Positions 12,690 through 26,400 of a DNA stretch of 64,000 bases are shown here, piece after piece (within the stretch, counting starts at the first letter, position 1; each line of letters starts with the position of its first letter). Origin of the DNA: Calliopsis andreniformis. Taxonomy: Eukaryota > Arthropoda > Insecta > Hymenoptera > Andrenidae. The translations under genes were made by a program, and so were the position numbers. The stretch is from positions 1,116,001-1,180,000 of the forward strand of contig NC_135068.1 in the NCBI RefSeq assembly GCF_051401765.1. The letters run 5' to 3'. Under the pieces are notes generated by a model. That model saw only the letters and a program-made list of their open reading frames with translations. It had not been told where the DNA came from and made no database searches.

Positions 12690-15165
12690 AATCATTTCTA
12701 TTATACGATGGAAAAACTGTTGTATTTATATTGTAATTTATGCTTCTGGCGTTGACTTCTAAGGCCCGAGCTATCCGATCTTGTGAAGCATCGCTCCAGA
12801 GTGAAGCCTATGTCGCCCGAAACGTAGAAATGACAATTACTTTCACACTGGTTGCAATTATTCCTTTTATACGATGGAAAAACTGTTGTATTTATATTGT
12901 ATTTTATGATTCTGGCGTTGACACCTGAGGCCCTAACTATTCGATGTGGTGAAGCAACGCCCTAGAGTGAAGGCTTGGTTTCCGAGAACGTAGAAATAAC
13001 CATTAATTTCACAATGGTTGCAATTACTCCGGTTATACAATGGAAAAACTGTTGTAGTTTTATTGTATTTTATGCTTCTGGTGTTGTCTTCTAAGGACCG
13101 AGCTATTCGATTTGGAGCAGCTGCGCCCTAGAGTGAAGCCTAGGTTGCCCGGAACGTAGAAATAACCATTAATTTCACACTGGTTGCAATTATTCTTTTT
13201 ATACGATGGAAAAACTGGTGTATTTATATTGTATTTTATGCTTCTGGCGTTGACTTCTAATGCCCGAGCTATTCGATTTGGTGGAGCAACGAGCTAGAGT
13301 GAAGCCTAGGTTGCCTGGAACATAGAAATGAGCATTACTTTCACACTGGTTGCAATTATTCCTTTTATACGAAGGAAAAACTGTTGTATTTATATTGTAT
13401 TTTATGCTTCTGGCGTTGACTTCTAAGGCCCGATCTATTCGATCTGGTGGAGCGACGCCCTAGAGTGAAGCCTAGGTCGCTCGAAACGTAGAAATGGCCA
13501 TTACTTTCACACTGGTTGCAATTATTCCTTTTATACGATGGAAAAACTGTTGTATTTATATTGTATTTTATGATTCTGGCGTTGACACCTGAGGCCCTAA
13601 CTATTCGATGTGGTGAAACAACGCCCTAGAGTGAAGCCTTGGTTTCCGAGAACGTGGAAATAACCATTAATTTCACAATGGTTGCAATTACTCCGGTTAT
13701 ACAATGGTAAAACTGTTGTAGTTTTATTGTATTTTATGCTTCTGGTGTTGTCTTCTAAGGACCGAGCTATTCGATTTGGAGCAGCTGCGCCCTAGAGTGA
13801 AACCTAGGTTCCCGGGCGTAGAAATACCCATTAATTTCACACTGGTTGCATTTACTCCTGTTATACGATGGAAAAACTGTTGTATTTTTATTGTATTTTG
13901 TGCATCTGGCGTTGACTTCTAACGCCCGAGCTATTCGATCTCGTGAAGCATCGCCCTAGAGTGAAACCTAGGTCGCCCGGAACGTAGAAAGGAACATTAC
14001 TTTCACACTGGTTGCAATTATTCCTTATATACGATGGAAAAACTGTTGTATTTATATTGTATTTTATGCTTCTGGCGTTGATTTCTAATGCCCGAGATAT
14101 TCGATTTGTTGGAACAACGAGCTAGAGTGAAGCCTACGTTGCCCGGAACGTAGAAATGGACATTCCTTTCACACTGGTAGCAATTATTTCTATTGTACGA
14201 AAGAAAAACTGTTGTATTCTCATTGTATTTTATGCTTCTGGCGTTGACTTCTAAGGCCCGAGCTATTCGATCTGCTGTATCGGCGCCCTTTAGTGAAGCC
14301 TAGGTTGCCCGGAACGCAGAAATAACCATTAATTTCACACTGGTTGCAATTACTCCTGTTATACAATGGGAAAACTGTTGTAGTTTTATTGTATTTTATG
14401 CTTCTGGTGTTGTCTTCTAAGGCCAGAGCTATTCGATTTGGAGCAGCAACGCCCTAGAGTGAAACCTAGGTTTCCGGGGCGTAGAAATACCCATTACTTT
14501 CACACTGGTTGCAATTATTCCATTTATACGATGGAAAAACTGTTGTATTTATATTGTATTTTATGCTTCTGGCGTTGACTTCTAATGCCCTAGATATTCG
14601 ATTTGTTGGAGCAACGAGCTAGAGTGAAGCCTAGGTTGTCCGGAACGTAGAAATGAACATTACTTTCACACTGGTAGCAATTATTTCTATTAAACGAAAG
14701 AAAAACTGTTGTATTTTCATTGTATTTTATGCTTCTGGCGTTGAATTCTAAGGTCCGAGCTATTCGAACTGCTGGAGCGACGCCCTAGAGTGAAGCCTAG
14801 GTTGCCCGGAACGTAGAAAGGAACATTACTTTCACACTGGTTGCAATTATTCCTTTTATACGATGGAAAAACTGTTGTATTTATATTGTATTTTATGCTT
14901 CTGGCGTGGACTTCTAATGCACGAGATATTCGATTTGTTGGAGCAACGACCTAGAGTGAAGCCTATATTGCGCGGAACGTAGAAATGAACATTACTTCCA
15001 CAATGGTTGCAATTATTTCTATTATACGAAAGAAAAACTGTTGTATTTTCATTGTATTTTGTGCTTCTGGCGTTGACTTCTAAGGCCCGAGGTATTGGAC
15101 CTGCTGGAGCGACGCCCTAGAGTGAAGCCTAGGTTGCCCGGAACGTAGAAATAACCATTAATTTA
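12690..15165. repeat. Segment later copied at 23.5 kb (left part)
   Basis: Together with the following 2.2 kb, this segment matches 23,475-28,316. The offset is 10,785 bp up to about 14,490 and 10,951 bp afterwards, a change of exactly one monomer. At 14,461-14,530 the sequence passes from TTTCCGGGGCGTAGAAATA to an ATTACTTTC...ATTCCATTTATACG monomer. The copy at 25,255-25,480 carries an additional full monomer with CATTTACTCC and GATCTCGTGAAGC between those parts. Scattered single-base differences exist, such as GAGCATT near 13,330 against GAACATT near 24,115. An internal four-monomer period (664 bp) links 12,921 to 13,585. Confidence 0.85.
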
Positions 15166-18100
15166 ACACTGGTTGCAATTACTCCTGTTATACAATGGAA
15201 AAACTGTTGTATTTTTATTGTATTTTATGCATCTGGCGTTTACACCTAAGCCCCTAACTATTCGATGTGGTGAAGCAATGCCCTAGAGTGAAGCCCAGGT
15301 TGCACAGAACGTAGAAATAACCATTAATTTCACAATCGCTGCAATTACTCCGGTTATGCAATGGAAAAACTGTTGTATTTTTATTGTATTTTGTGCTTAT
15401 GGCGTTGTCATCTAAGGTCCGAGCTATTCGATTTGGTGCAGCAACGAGCTAGAGTCAAGCCAAGGCTGCCCGGAACGTAGAAATGAGCATGACTTTCACG
15501 CTGGTTGCAATTATTTCTATTATACGATGGAAAAACTGTTGTATTTTTATTGTATTTTATGCTTCTGGCGTTGTCTTCTAAGGCACGAGGTATTCGATCT
15601 TGTGAAGCATCGCCCTAGGGTGAGGCCTAGGTCGCCCGAAACGTAGAAATGTCCATTACTTTCACACTGGTTGCAATTATTCCTTTTATACGATGGAAAA
15701 ACTGTTGCATTTATATTGTATTTTGTGCTTCTGGCGTTGACGCCTGAGACCCTAACTATTCGATGTGCTGAAGCGACACTCTAGAGTGAAGCCTTGGTTT
15801 CCCAGAACGTAGAAATAACCATTAATTTCACAATGGTTGCAATTACTCCGGTTATACAATGGAAAAACTGTTGTAGTTTGATTGTATTTTATGCTTCTGG
15901 TGTTGTCTTCTAAGGACCGAGCTATTCGATTTGTAGCAGCAACGCCCTAGAGTGAAACCTAGGTTTCCGGGGCGTAGAAATACCCATTAATTTCACACTG
16001 GTTGCATTTACTCCTGTTATACGATGGAAAAACTGTTGTATTTTTATTGTATTTTGTGCATCTGGCGTTGACTTCTAAGGTCCGAGCTATTCGATCTCGT
16101 GAAGCATCGCCCTAGAGTGAAGCCTAGGTCGCCCGGAACGTAGAAAGGAACATTACTTTCACACTGGTTGCAATTATTCATTTTATGCGACGGAAAAACT
16201 GTTGTATTTATATTGTACTTTATGCTTCTGGCGTTGACTTCTAATGCCCGAGACATTCGATTTGTTGGAGCAACGAGCTAGAGTGAAGCCTAGGTTGCCC
16301 GGAACGTAAAAATGAACATTACTTTCACACTGGTTGCAATTATTTCTGTTATACGAAGGAAAAACTGTTGTATTTATATTGTATTTTGTGCTTATGGCGT
16401 TGTCATCTAAGGCCCGAGCTATTCGATTTGGTGCAGCAACGAGCTAGAGTGAAGCCTAGGCTGCCCGGAACGTAAAAATGAACATTACTTTCACGCTGGT
16501 TGCAATTATTTCTATTATACGATGGAAAAACTGTTGTATTTTTATCGTATTTTATGCTTCTGGCGTTGACTTCTAAGGCCCGAGCTATTCGATTTTGTGT
16601 AGCATCACCCTAGAGTGAAGCCTAGGTCGCCCGAAACGTAGAAATGACCATTACTTTCACACTGGTTGCAATTATTCCTTTCATACGATGGAAAAACTGG
16701 TGTATTTATATTGTATTTTATGCTTCTGGCGTTGACTTCTAATGCCCGAGCTATTCAATTTGGTGGAGCAACGAGCTAGGGTGAAGCCTAGGTTGCCCGG
16801 AACATAGAAATGAACATTACTTTCACACTGGTTGCAATTATTCCTTTTATACGATGGAAAAACTATTGTATTTTTATCGTATTTTATGCTTCTGGCGTTG
16901 ACTTGTAAGGCCCGAGGTATTCGATCTTGTGAAGCATCGCCCTAGGGTGAGGCCTAGGTCGCCCGAAACGTAGAAATGTCCATTACTTTCACACTGGTTG
17001 CAATTATTCCTTTTATACGATGGAAAAACTGTTGTATTTATATTGTATTTTATGATCCTGGCGTTGACACCTGAGCCCCTAACTATTCTATGTGGTGATG
17101 CAACGCTCTAGAGTGAAGCCTTGGTTGCCCGGAACGTAGAAAGAACCATTAATTTCACACTGGTTGCAATTATTCCTTTTATACGATGGAAAAACTGGTG
17201 TATTTTTATTGCATTTTATGCTTCTGGCGTTGACTTCTAAGGCCCGAGCTCTTCGATTTGGTGGGACAACGAGCTAGAGTGGAGCCTAGGTTGCCCGGAA
17301 CGTAGAAATAACCATTAATTTCACACTGGTTGCAATTACTCCTGTTATACAATGGAAAAACTGTTGTACTTTTATTGTATCTTATGCTTCTGGCGTTGAC
17401 TTCTATGGCCCGAGGTATTCGATCCTGTGAAGCATCGCCCTAGGGCGTAGCCTAGGTCGCCGAAACGTAGAAATAACCATTAATTTCACAATGGTTGCAC
17501 TTACTCCTGTTGTACGATGGAAAAACTGTTGTATTTTTATTGTATTTTATGCTTCTGGCGTTGACACCTAAGACCCTAACTATTCGATGTGGTGGAGCAA
17601 CGCCCTAGAGTGAAGCCTAGGTTGCCCGGAACGTAGAAGTAACCATTAATTTCACACTGGTTGCAATTAATTCTGTTATACTATGGAAAAACCGTTGTAG
17701 TTTTATTGTATTTTATGCTTCTGGTGTTGTCTTCTAAGGCCCGAGCTATTCGATTTGGAGCAGCAACGCCCTACAGTGAAACCTAGGTCGCCCGGAACGT
17801 AGAAAGGAACATTACTTTCACACTGGTTGCAATTATTCCTTTTATACGATTGAAAAACTGTTGTATTTATATTGTACTTTATGCTTCTGGCGTTGACTTC
17901 TAATGCCCGAGATATTCGATTTGTTGGAGCAACGAGCTAGAGTGAAGCCTAGGTTGCCCGGAACGTAGAAATGAACATTACTTTCACACTGGTTGCAATT
18001 ATTTCTACTATACGAAGGAAAAACTGTTGTATTTATATTGTATTTTGTGCTTATGGCGTTGTCATCTAGGGCCCGAGCTATTCGATATGGTGCAGCAACG

Positions 18101-18649
18101 AGCTAGAGTGAAGCCTAGGCTGCCCGGAACGTAAAAATGAACATTACTTTCACGCTGGTTGCAATTATTTCTACTATACGATGGAAAAACTGTTGTACTT
18201 TTATTGTATTTTATGCTTCTGGCGTTGACTTGTAAGGCCCGAGGTATTCGATCTTGTGAAGCATCGCCCTAGGGTGAGGCCTAGGTCGCCCGAAACGTAG
18301 AAATGTCCATTACTTTCTCACTGGTTGCAATTATTCCTTTTATACGATGGAAAAACTGTTGTATTTATATTGTATTTTATGATTCTGGCGTTGACACCTG
18401 AGCCCCTAACTATTCGATGTGGTGATGCAACGCTCTAGAGTGAAGCCTTGGTTTCCCAGAACGTAGAAATAACCATTAATTTCACAATGGTTGCAATTAC
18501 TCCTGTTATACAATGGAAAAACTGTTGTATTTTCATTGTATTTTATGCTTCTGGCGTTGACTTCTAAGGGCCGAGCTATTCGATCTGGTGGAGCAACGCC
18601 CTAGAGTGAAGAATAGGTTGCCCGGAACGTAGAAATAACCACAAATTTC
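15166..18649. repeat. 21-monomer block, copy 1 of a 3,484-bp tandem duplication
   Basis: The text repeats at +3,484 bp, equal to 21 x 166 - 2. By eye I noticed only two substitutions between copies: G at 15,624 against A at 19,108, and C at 17,070 against T at 20,554. The left edge shows as ACCATTAATTTAACAC here against ACCACAAATTTCACAC at 18,635-18,650. Marker monomers include CATCTGGCGTTTACACC with GAAGCAATGCC, TTCATTTTATGCGACGG near 16,180, and GGTCGCCGAAACG near 17,455, which is one base short. Confidence 0.92.
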
Positions 18650-21600
18650 ACACTGGTTGCAATTACTCCTGTTATACAATGGAAAAACTGTTGTATTTTT
18701 ATTGTATTTTATGCATCTGGCGTTTACACCTAAGCCCCTAACTATTCGATGTGGTGAAGCAATGCCCTAGAGTGAAGCCCAGGTTGCACAGAACGTAGAA
18801 ATAACCATTAATTTCACAATCGCTGCAATTACTCCGGTTATGCAATGGAAAAACTGTTGTATTTTTATTGTATTTTGTGCTTATGGCGTTGTCATCTAAG
18901 GTCCGAGCTATTCGATTTGGTGCAGCAACGAGCTAGAGTCAAGCCAAGGCTGCCCGGAACGTAGAAATGAGCATGACTTTCACGCTGGTTGCAATTATTT
19001 CTATTATACGATGGAAAAACTGTTGTATTTTTATTGTATTTTATGCTTCTGGCGTTGTCTTCTAAGGCACGAGGTATTCGATCTTGTGAAGCATCGCCCT
19101 AGGGTGAAGCCTAGGTCGCCCGAAACGTAGAAATGTCCATTACTTTCACACTGGTTGCAATTATTCCTTTTATACGATGGAAAAACTGTTGCATTTATAT
19201 TGTATTTTGTGCTTCTGGCGTTGACGCCTGAGACCCTAACTATTCGATGTGCTGAAGCGACACTCTAGAGTGAAGCCTTGGTTTCCCAGAACGTAGAAAT
19301 AACCATTAATTTCACAATGGTTGCAATTACTCCGGTTATACAATGGAAAAACTGTTGTAGTTTGATTGTATTTTATGCTTCTGGTGTTGTCTTCTAAGGA
19401 CCGAGCTATTCGATTTGTAGCAGCAACGCCCTAGAGTGAAACCTAGGTTTCCGGGGCGTAGAAATACCCATTAATTTCACACTGGTTGCATTTACTCCTG
19501 TTATACGATGGAAAAACTGTTGTATTTTTATTGTATTTTGTGCATCTGGCGTTGACTTCTAAGGTCCGAGCTATTCGATCTCGTGAAGCATCGCCCTAGA
19601 GTGAAGCCTAGGTCGCCCGGAACGTAGAAAGGAACATTACTTTCACACTGGTTGCAATTATTCATTTTATGCGACGGAAAAACTGTTGTATTTATATTGT
19701 ACTTTATGCTTCTGGCGTTGACTTCTAATGCCCGAGACATTCGATTTGTTGGAGCAACGAGCTAGAGTGAAGCCTAGGTTGCCCGGAACGTAAAAATGAA
19801 CATTACTTTCACACTGGTTGCAATTATTTCTGTTATACGAAGGAAAAACTGTTGTATTTATATTGTATTTTGTGCTTATGGCGTTGTCATCTAAGGCCCG
19901 AGCTATTCGATTTGGTGCAGCAACGAGCTAGAGTGAAGCCTAGGCTGCCCGGAACGTAAAAATGAACATTACTTTCACGCTGGTTGCAATTATTTCTATT
20001 ATACGATGGAAAAACTGTTGTATTTTTATCGTATTTTATGCTTCTGGCGTTGACTTCTAAGGCCCGAGCTATTCGATTTTGTGTAGCATCACCCTAGAGT
20101 GAAGCCTAGGTCGCCCGAAACGTAGAAATGACCATTACTTTCACACTGGTTGCAATTATTCCTTTCATACGATGGAAAAACTGGTGTATTTATATTGTAT
20201 TTTATGCTTCTGGCGTTGACTTCTAATGCCCGAGCTATTCAATTTGGTGGAGCAACGAGCTAGGGTGAAGCCTAGGTTGCCCGGAACATAGAAATGAACA
20301 TTACTTTCACACTGGTTGCAATTATTCCTTTTATACGATGGAAAAACTATTGTATTTTTATCGTATTTTATGCTTCTGGCGTTGACTTGTAAGGCCCGAG
20401 GTATTCGATCTTGTGAAGCATCGCCCTAGGGTGAGGCCTAGGTCGCCCGAAACGTAGAAATGTCCATTACTTTCACACTGGTTGCAATTATTCCTTTTAT
20501 ACGATGGAAAAACTGTTGTATTTATATTGTATTTTATGATCCTGGCGTTGACATCTGAGCCCCTAACTATTCTATGTGGTGATGCAACGCTCTAGAGTGA
20601 AGCCTTGGTTGCCCGGAACGTAGAAAGAACCATTAATTTCACACTGGTTGCAATTATTCCTTTTATACGATGGAAAAACTGGTGTATTTTTATTGCATTT
20701 TATGCTTCTGGCGTTGACTTCTAAGGCCCGAGCTCTTCGATTTGGTGGGACAACGAGCTAGAGTGGAGCCTAGGTTGCCCGGAACGTAGAAATAACCATT
20801 AATTTCACACTGGTTGCAATTACTCCTGTTATACAATGGAAAAACTGTTGTACTTTTATTGTATCTTATGCTTCTGGCGTTGACTTCTATGGCCCGAGGT
20901 ATTCGATCCTGTGAAGCATCGCCCTAGGGCGTAGCCTAGGTCGCCGAAACGTAGAAATAACCATTAATTTCACAATGGTTGCACTTACTCCTGTTGTACG
21001 ATGGAAAAACTGTTGTATTTTTATTGTATTTTATGCTTCTGGCGTTGACACCTAAGACCCTAACTATTCGATGTGGTGGAGCAACGCCCTAGAGTGAAGC
21101 CTAGGTTGCCCGGAACGTAGAAGTAACCATTAATTTCACACTGGTTGCAATTAATTCTGTTATACTATGGAAAAACCGTTGTAGTTTTATTGTATTTTAT
21201 GCTTCTGGTGTTGTCTTCTAAGGCCCGAGCTATTCGATTTGGAGCAGCAACGCCCTACAGTGAAACCTAGGTCGCCCGGAACGTAGAAAGGAACATTACT
21301 TTCACACTGGTTGCAATTATTCCTTTTATACGATTGAAAAACTGTTGTATTTATATTGTACTTTATGCTTCTGGCGTTGACTTCTAATGCCCGAGATATT
21401 CGATTTGTTGGAGCAACGAGCTAGAGTGAAGCCTAGGTTGCCCGGAACGTAGAAATGAACATTACTTTCACACTGGTTGCAATTATTTCTACTATACGAA
21501 GGAAAAACTGTTGTATTTATATTGTATTTTGTGCTTATGGCGTTGTCATCTAGGGCCCGAGCTATTCGATATGGTGCAGCAACGAGCTAGAGTGAAGCCT

Positions 21601-22133
21601 AGGCTGCCCGGAACGTAAAAATGAACATTACTTTCACGCTGGTTGCAATTATTTCTACTATACGATGGAAAAACTGTTGTACTTTTATTGTATTTTATGC
21701 TTCTGGCGTTGACTTGTAAGGCCCGAGGTATTCGATCTTGTGAAGCATCGCCCTAGGGTGAGGCCTAGGTCGCCCGAAACGTAGAAATGTCCATTACTTT
21801 CTCACTGGTTGCAATTATTCCTTTTATACGATGGAAAAACTGTTGTATTTATATTGTATTTTATGATTCTGGCGTTGACACCTGAGCCCCTAACTATTCG
21901 ATGTGGTGATGCAACGCTCTAGAGTGAAGCCTTGGTTTCCCAGAACGTAGAAATAACCATTAATTTCACAATGGTTGCAATTACTCCTGTTATACAATGG
22001 AAAAACTGTTGTATTTTCATTGTATTTTATGCTTCTGGCGTTGACTTCTAAGGGCCGAGCTATTCGATCTGGTGGAGCAACGCCCTAGAGTGAAGAATAG
22101 GTTGCCCGGAACGTAGAAATAACCACAAATTTC
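18650..22133. repeat. 21-monomer block, copy 2 of the 3,484-bp tandem duplication
   Basis: This is adjacent to copy 1 and nearly identical. The same period continues into a partial third iteration to about 22,288, where ATAACCTTCAATTTC replaces ATAACCATTAATTTC. A C-to-T change at 22,163 (GTTATATAATGG against GTTATACAATGG at 18,679) starts a subfamily that recurs near 28,466, 32,281, 40,081 and 42,073. It can be followed as a lineage marker through the rest of the array. Confidence 0.92.
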
Positions 22134-23474
22134 ACACTGGTTGCAATTACTCCTGTTATATAATGGAAAAACTGTTGTATTTTTATTGTATTTTATGCAT
22201 CTGGCGTTTACACCTAAGCCCCTAACTATTCGATGTGGTGAAGCAATGCCCTAGAGTGAAGCCCAGGTTGCACAGAACGTAGAAATAACCTTCAATTTCA
22301 CACTGGTTGCAGTTACTCCTGTTATACAATGGAAAAGCTGTTGTATTTTTATTGCATTTTATGCTTCTGGCGTTGACTTCTAAGGCCCGAGCTCTTCGAT
22401 TTGGTGGGGCAACGAGCTAGAGTGGAGCCTAGGTTGCCCGGAACGTAGAAATAACCACAAATTTCACACTGGTTGCAATTACTCCTGCTATACAATGGAA
22501 AAACTGTTGTATTCTTATTGTATTTTATGCTTCTGGCGTTGACTTCGAAGGACCGAGGTATTCGATCTTGTGAAGCATCGCCCTAGGGTGAAGCCTAGGT
22601 CGCCCGAAACGTAGAAATGGCCATTACCTTCACACTGGTTGCAATTATTCCTTTTATACGATGGAAAAACTGTTGTATTTATATTGTATTTTATGATTCT
22701 GGCGTTGACACCTGAGCCCCCAACTATTCTATGTGGTGATGCAACGCTCTAGAGTGAAGCCTTGGTTTCCCAGAACGTAGAAATAACCATTAATTTCACA
22801 ATGGTTGCAATTACTCCTGTTATACAATGGAAAAACTGTTGTATTTTCATTGTATTTTATGCTTCTGGCGTTGACTTTCAATGCCCGAGCTATTCGATTT
22901 GGTGGAGCAACGAGCTAGAGTGAAGCCTAGGTAGCCCGGAACGTAGAAATGAACATTACTTTCACACTGGTTGCAATTATTACTATTATACGATGGAAAA
23001 ACTGTTGTATTTTCATTGTATTTTATGCTTCTGGCGTTGACTTCTAAGGCCCGAGCTATTCGATCTGCTGGAGCGACGCCCTAGAGTGAAGCCTAAGTTG
23101 CCCGAAAAGTAGAAATAACCATTAATTTCTCACTTGTTGCAAATACTCCTGTTATACGATGGAAAAACTGTTGTATTTTTACTGTATTTTATGCTCCTGG
23201 CGTTGATTTCTAAAGCCCTAGCTGTTCTATCGGGTGAACCATCGCCCTAGAGTGGAGACTGGGTTGCTCGGAACCGTAGAAATGACTATTACTTTCACAC
23301 CTGTTGCAATTACTTCCGTTTACGCGATGGAAAAACTGTTGTATTTTTATTGTATTTTACGCTTCTGGCGTTGACTTCTAAGACCCGAGCTGTTCGATTT
23401 GGTGGAGCAACGAGCTAGAGTGAAGCCTAGGTTGCCCGGAACGTAGAAATGAACATTACATTCACACTGGTTTC
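22134..23474. repeat. Eight-monomer linker, copied again at 28.4 kb
   Basis: With the preceding 160 bp this stretch matches 28,281-29,826 at an offset of 6,306 bp. It includes a 167-bp monomer, with GCTCGGAACCGTAGAAATG near 23,267 carrying an inserted C that is absent from the copy near 29,575. That changes the offset to 6,305 bp downstream. Other differences are CCCGAAAAGTAG near 23,102 against CCCGGAAAGTAG, and AAGCCCTAGC near 23,213 against AAGCCGTAGC. The monomers with GTTTACGCGATGG and GGGTGAACCATCGCC are distinctive. Confidence 0.85.
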
Positions 23475-26400
23475 AATCATTTCTATTATACGATGGAAAA
23501 ACTGTTGTATTTATATTGTAATTTATGCTTCTGGCGTTGACTTCTAAGGCCCGAGCTATCCGATCTTGTGAATCATCGCTCCAGAGTGAAGCCTATGTCG
23601 CCCGAAACGTAGAAATGACAATTACTTTCACACTGGTTGCAATTATTCCTTTTATACGATGGAAAAACTGTTGTATTTATATTGTATTTTATGATTCTGG
23701 CGTTGACACCTGAGGCCCTAACTATTCGATGTGGTGAAGCAACGCCCTAGAGTGAAGCCTTGGTTTCCGAGAACGTAGAAATAACCATTAATTTCACAAT
23801 GGTTGCAATTACTCCGGTTATACAATGGAAAAACTGTTGCAGTTTTATTGTATTTTATGCTTCTGGTGTTGTCTTCTAAGGACCGAGCTATTCGATTTGG
23901 AGCAGCTGCGCCCTAGAGTGAAGCCTAGGTTGCCCGGAACGTAGAAATAACCATTAATTTCACACTGGTTGCAATTATTCTTTTTATACGATGGAAAAAC
24001 TGGTGTATTTATATTGTATTTTATGCTTCTGGCGTTGACTTCTAATGCCCGAGCTATTCGATTTGGTGGAGCAACGAGCTAGAGTGAAGCCTAGGTTGCC
24101 CGGAACATAGAAATGAACATTACTTTCACACTGGTTGCAATTATTCCTTTTATACGAAGGAAAAACTGTTGTATTTATATTGTATTTTATGCTTCTGGCG
24201 TTGACTTCTAAGGCCCGATCTATTCGATCTGGTGGAGCGACGCCCTAGAGTGAAGCCTAGGTCGCTCGAAACGTAGAAATGGCCATTACTTTCACACTGG
24301 TTGCAATTATTCCTTTTATACGATGGAAAAACTGTTGTATTTATATTGTATTTTATGATTCTGGCGTTGACACCTGAGGCCCTAACTATTCGATGTGGTG
24401 AAGCAACGCCCTAGAGTGAAGCCTTGGTTTCCGAGAACGTGGAAATAACCATTAATTTCACAATGGTTGCAATTACTCCGGTTATACAATGGTAAAACTG
24501 TTGTAGTTTTATTGTATTTTATGCTTCTGGTGTTGTCTTCTAAGGACCGAGCTATTCGATTTGGAGCAGCTGCGCCCTAGAGTGAAACCTAGGTTCCCGG
24601 GCGTAGAAATACCCATTAATTTCACACTGGTTGCATTTACTCCTGTTATACGATGGAAAAACTGTTGTATTTTTATTGTATTTTGTGCATCTGGCGTTGA
24701 CTTCTAACGCCCGAGCTATTCGATCTCGTGAAGCATCGCCCTAGAGTGAAACCTAGGTCGCCCGGAACGTAGAAAGGAACATTACTTTCACACTGGTTGC
24801 AATTATTCCTTTTATACGATGGAAAAACTGTTGTATTTATATTGTATTTTATGCTTCTGGCGTTGATTTCTAATGCCCGAGATATTCGATTTGTTGGAAC
24901 AACGAGCTAGAGTGAAGCCTACGTTGCCCGGAACGTAGAAATGGACATTCCTTTCACACTGGTAGCAATTATTTCTATTATACGAAAGAAAAACTGTTGT
25001 ATTCTCATTGTATTTTATGCTTCTGGCGTTGACTTCTAAGGCCCGAGCTATTCGATCTGCTGTATCGGCGCCTTTTAGTGAAGCCTAGGTTGCCCGGAAC
25101 GCAGAAATAACCATTAATTTCACACTGGTTGCAATTATTCCTGTTATACAATGGAAAAACTGTTGTAGTTTTATTGTATTTTATGCTTCTGGTGTTGTCT
25201 TCTAAGGCCAGAGCTGTTCGATTTGGAGCAGCAACGCCCTAGAGTGAAACCTAGGTTTCCGGGGCGTAGAAATACCCATTAATTTCACACTGGTTGCATT
25301 TACTCCTGTTATACGATGGAAAAACTGTTGTATTTTTATTGTATTTTGTGCATCTGGCGTTGACTTCTAAGGCCCGAGCTATTCGATCTCGTGAAGCATC
25401 GCCCTAGAGTGAAGCCTAGGTCGCCCGGAATGTAGAAAGGAACATTACTTTCACACTGGTTGCAATTATTCCATTTATACGATGGAAAAACTGTTGTATT
25501 TATATTGTATTTTATGCTTCTGGCGTTGACTTCTAATGCCCTAGATATTCGATTTGTTGGAGCAACGAGCTAGAGTGAAGCCTAGGTTGTCCGGAACGTA
25601 GAAATGAACATTACTTTCACACTGGTAGCAATTATTTCTATTAAACGAAAGAAAAACTGTTGTATTTTCATTGTATTTTATGCTTCTGGCGTTGAATTCT
25701 AAGGTCCGAGCTATTCGATCTGCTGGAGCGACGCCCTAGAGTGAAGCCTAGGTTGCCCGGAACGTAGAAAGGAACATTACTTTCACACTGGTTGCAATTA
25801 TTCCTTTTATACGATGGATAAACTGTTGTATTTATATTGTATTTTATGCTTCTGGCGTGGACTTCTAATGCACGAGATATTCGATTTGTTGGAGCAACGA
25901 CCTAGAGTGAAGCCTATATTGCGCGGAACGTAGAAATGAACATTACTTCCACAATGGTTGCAATTATTTCTATTATACGAAAGAAAAACTGTTGTATTTT
26001 CATTGTATTTTGTGCTTCTGGCGTTGACTTCTAAGGCCCGAGGTATTGGACCTGCTGGAGCGACGCCCTAGAGTGAAGCCTAGGTTGCCCGGAACGTAGA
26101 AATAACCATTAATTTAACACTGGTTGCAATTACTCCTGTTATACAATGGAAAAACTGTTGTATTTTTATTGTATTTTATGCATGTGGCGTTTACACCTAA
26201 GCCCCTAACTATTCGATGTGGTGAAGCAATGCCCTAGAGTGAAGCCCAGGTTGCACAGAATGTAGAAATAACCATTAATTTCACAATCGCTGCAATTACT
26301 CCGGTTATGCAATGGAAAAACTGTTGTATTTTTATTGTATTTTGTGCTTATGGCGTTGTCATCTAAGGTCCGAGCTATTCGATTTGGTGCAGCAACGAGC

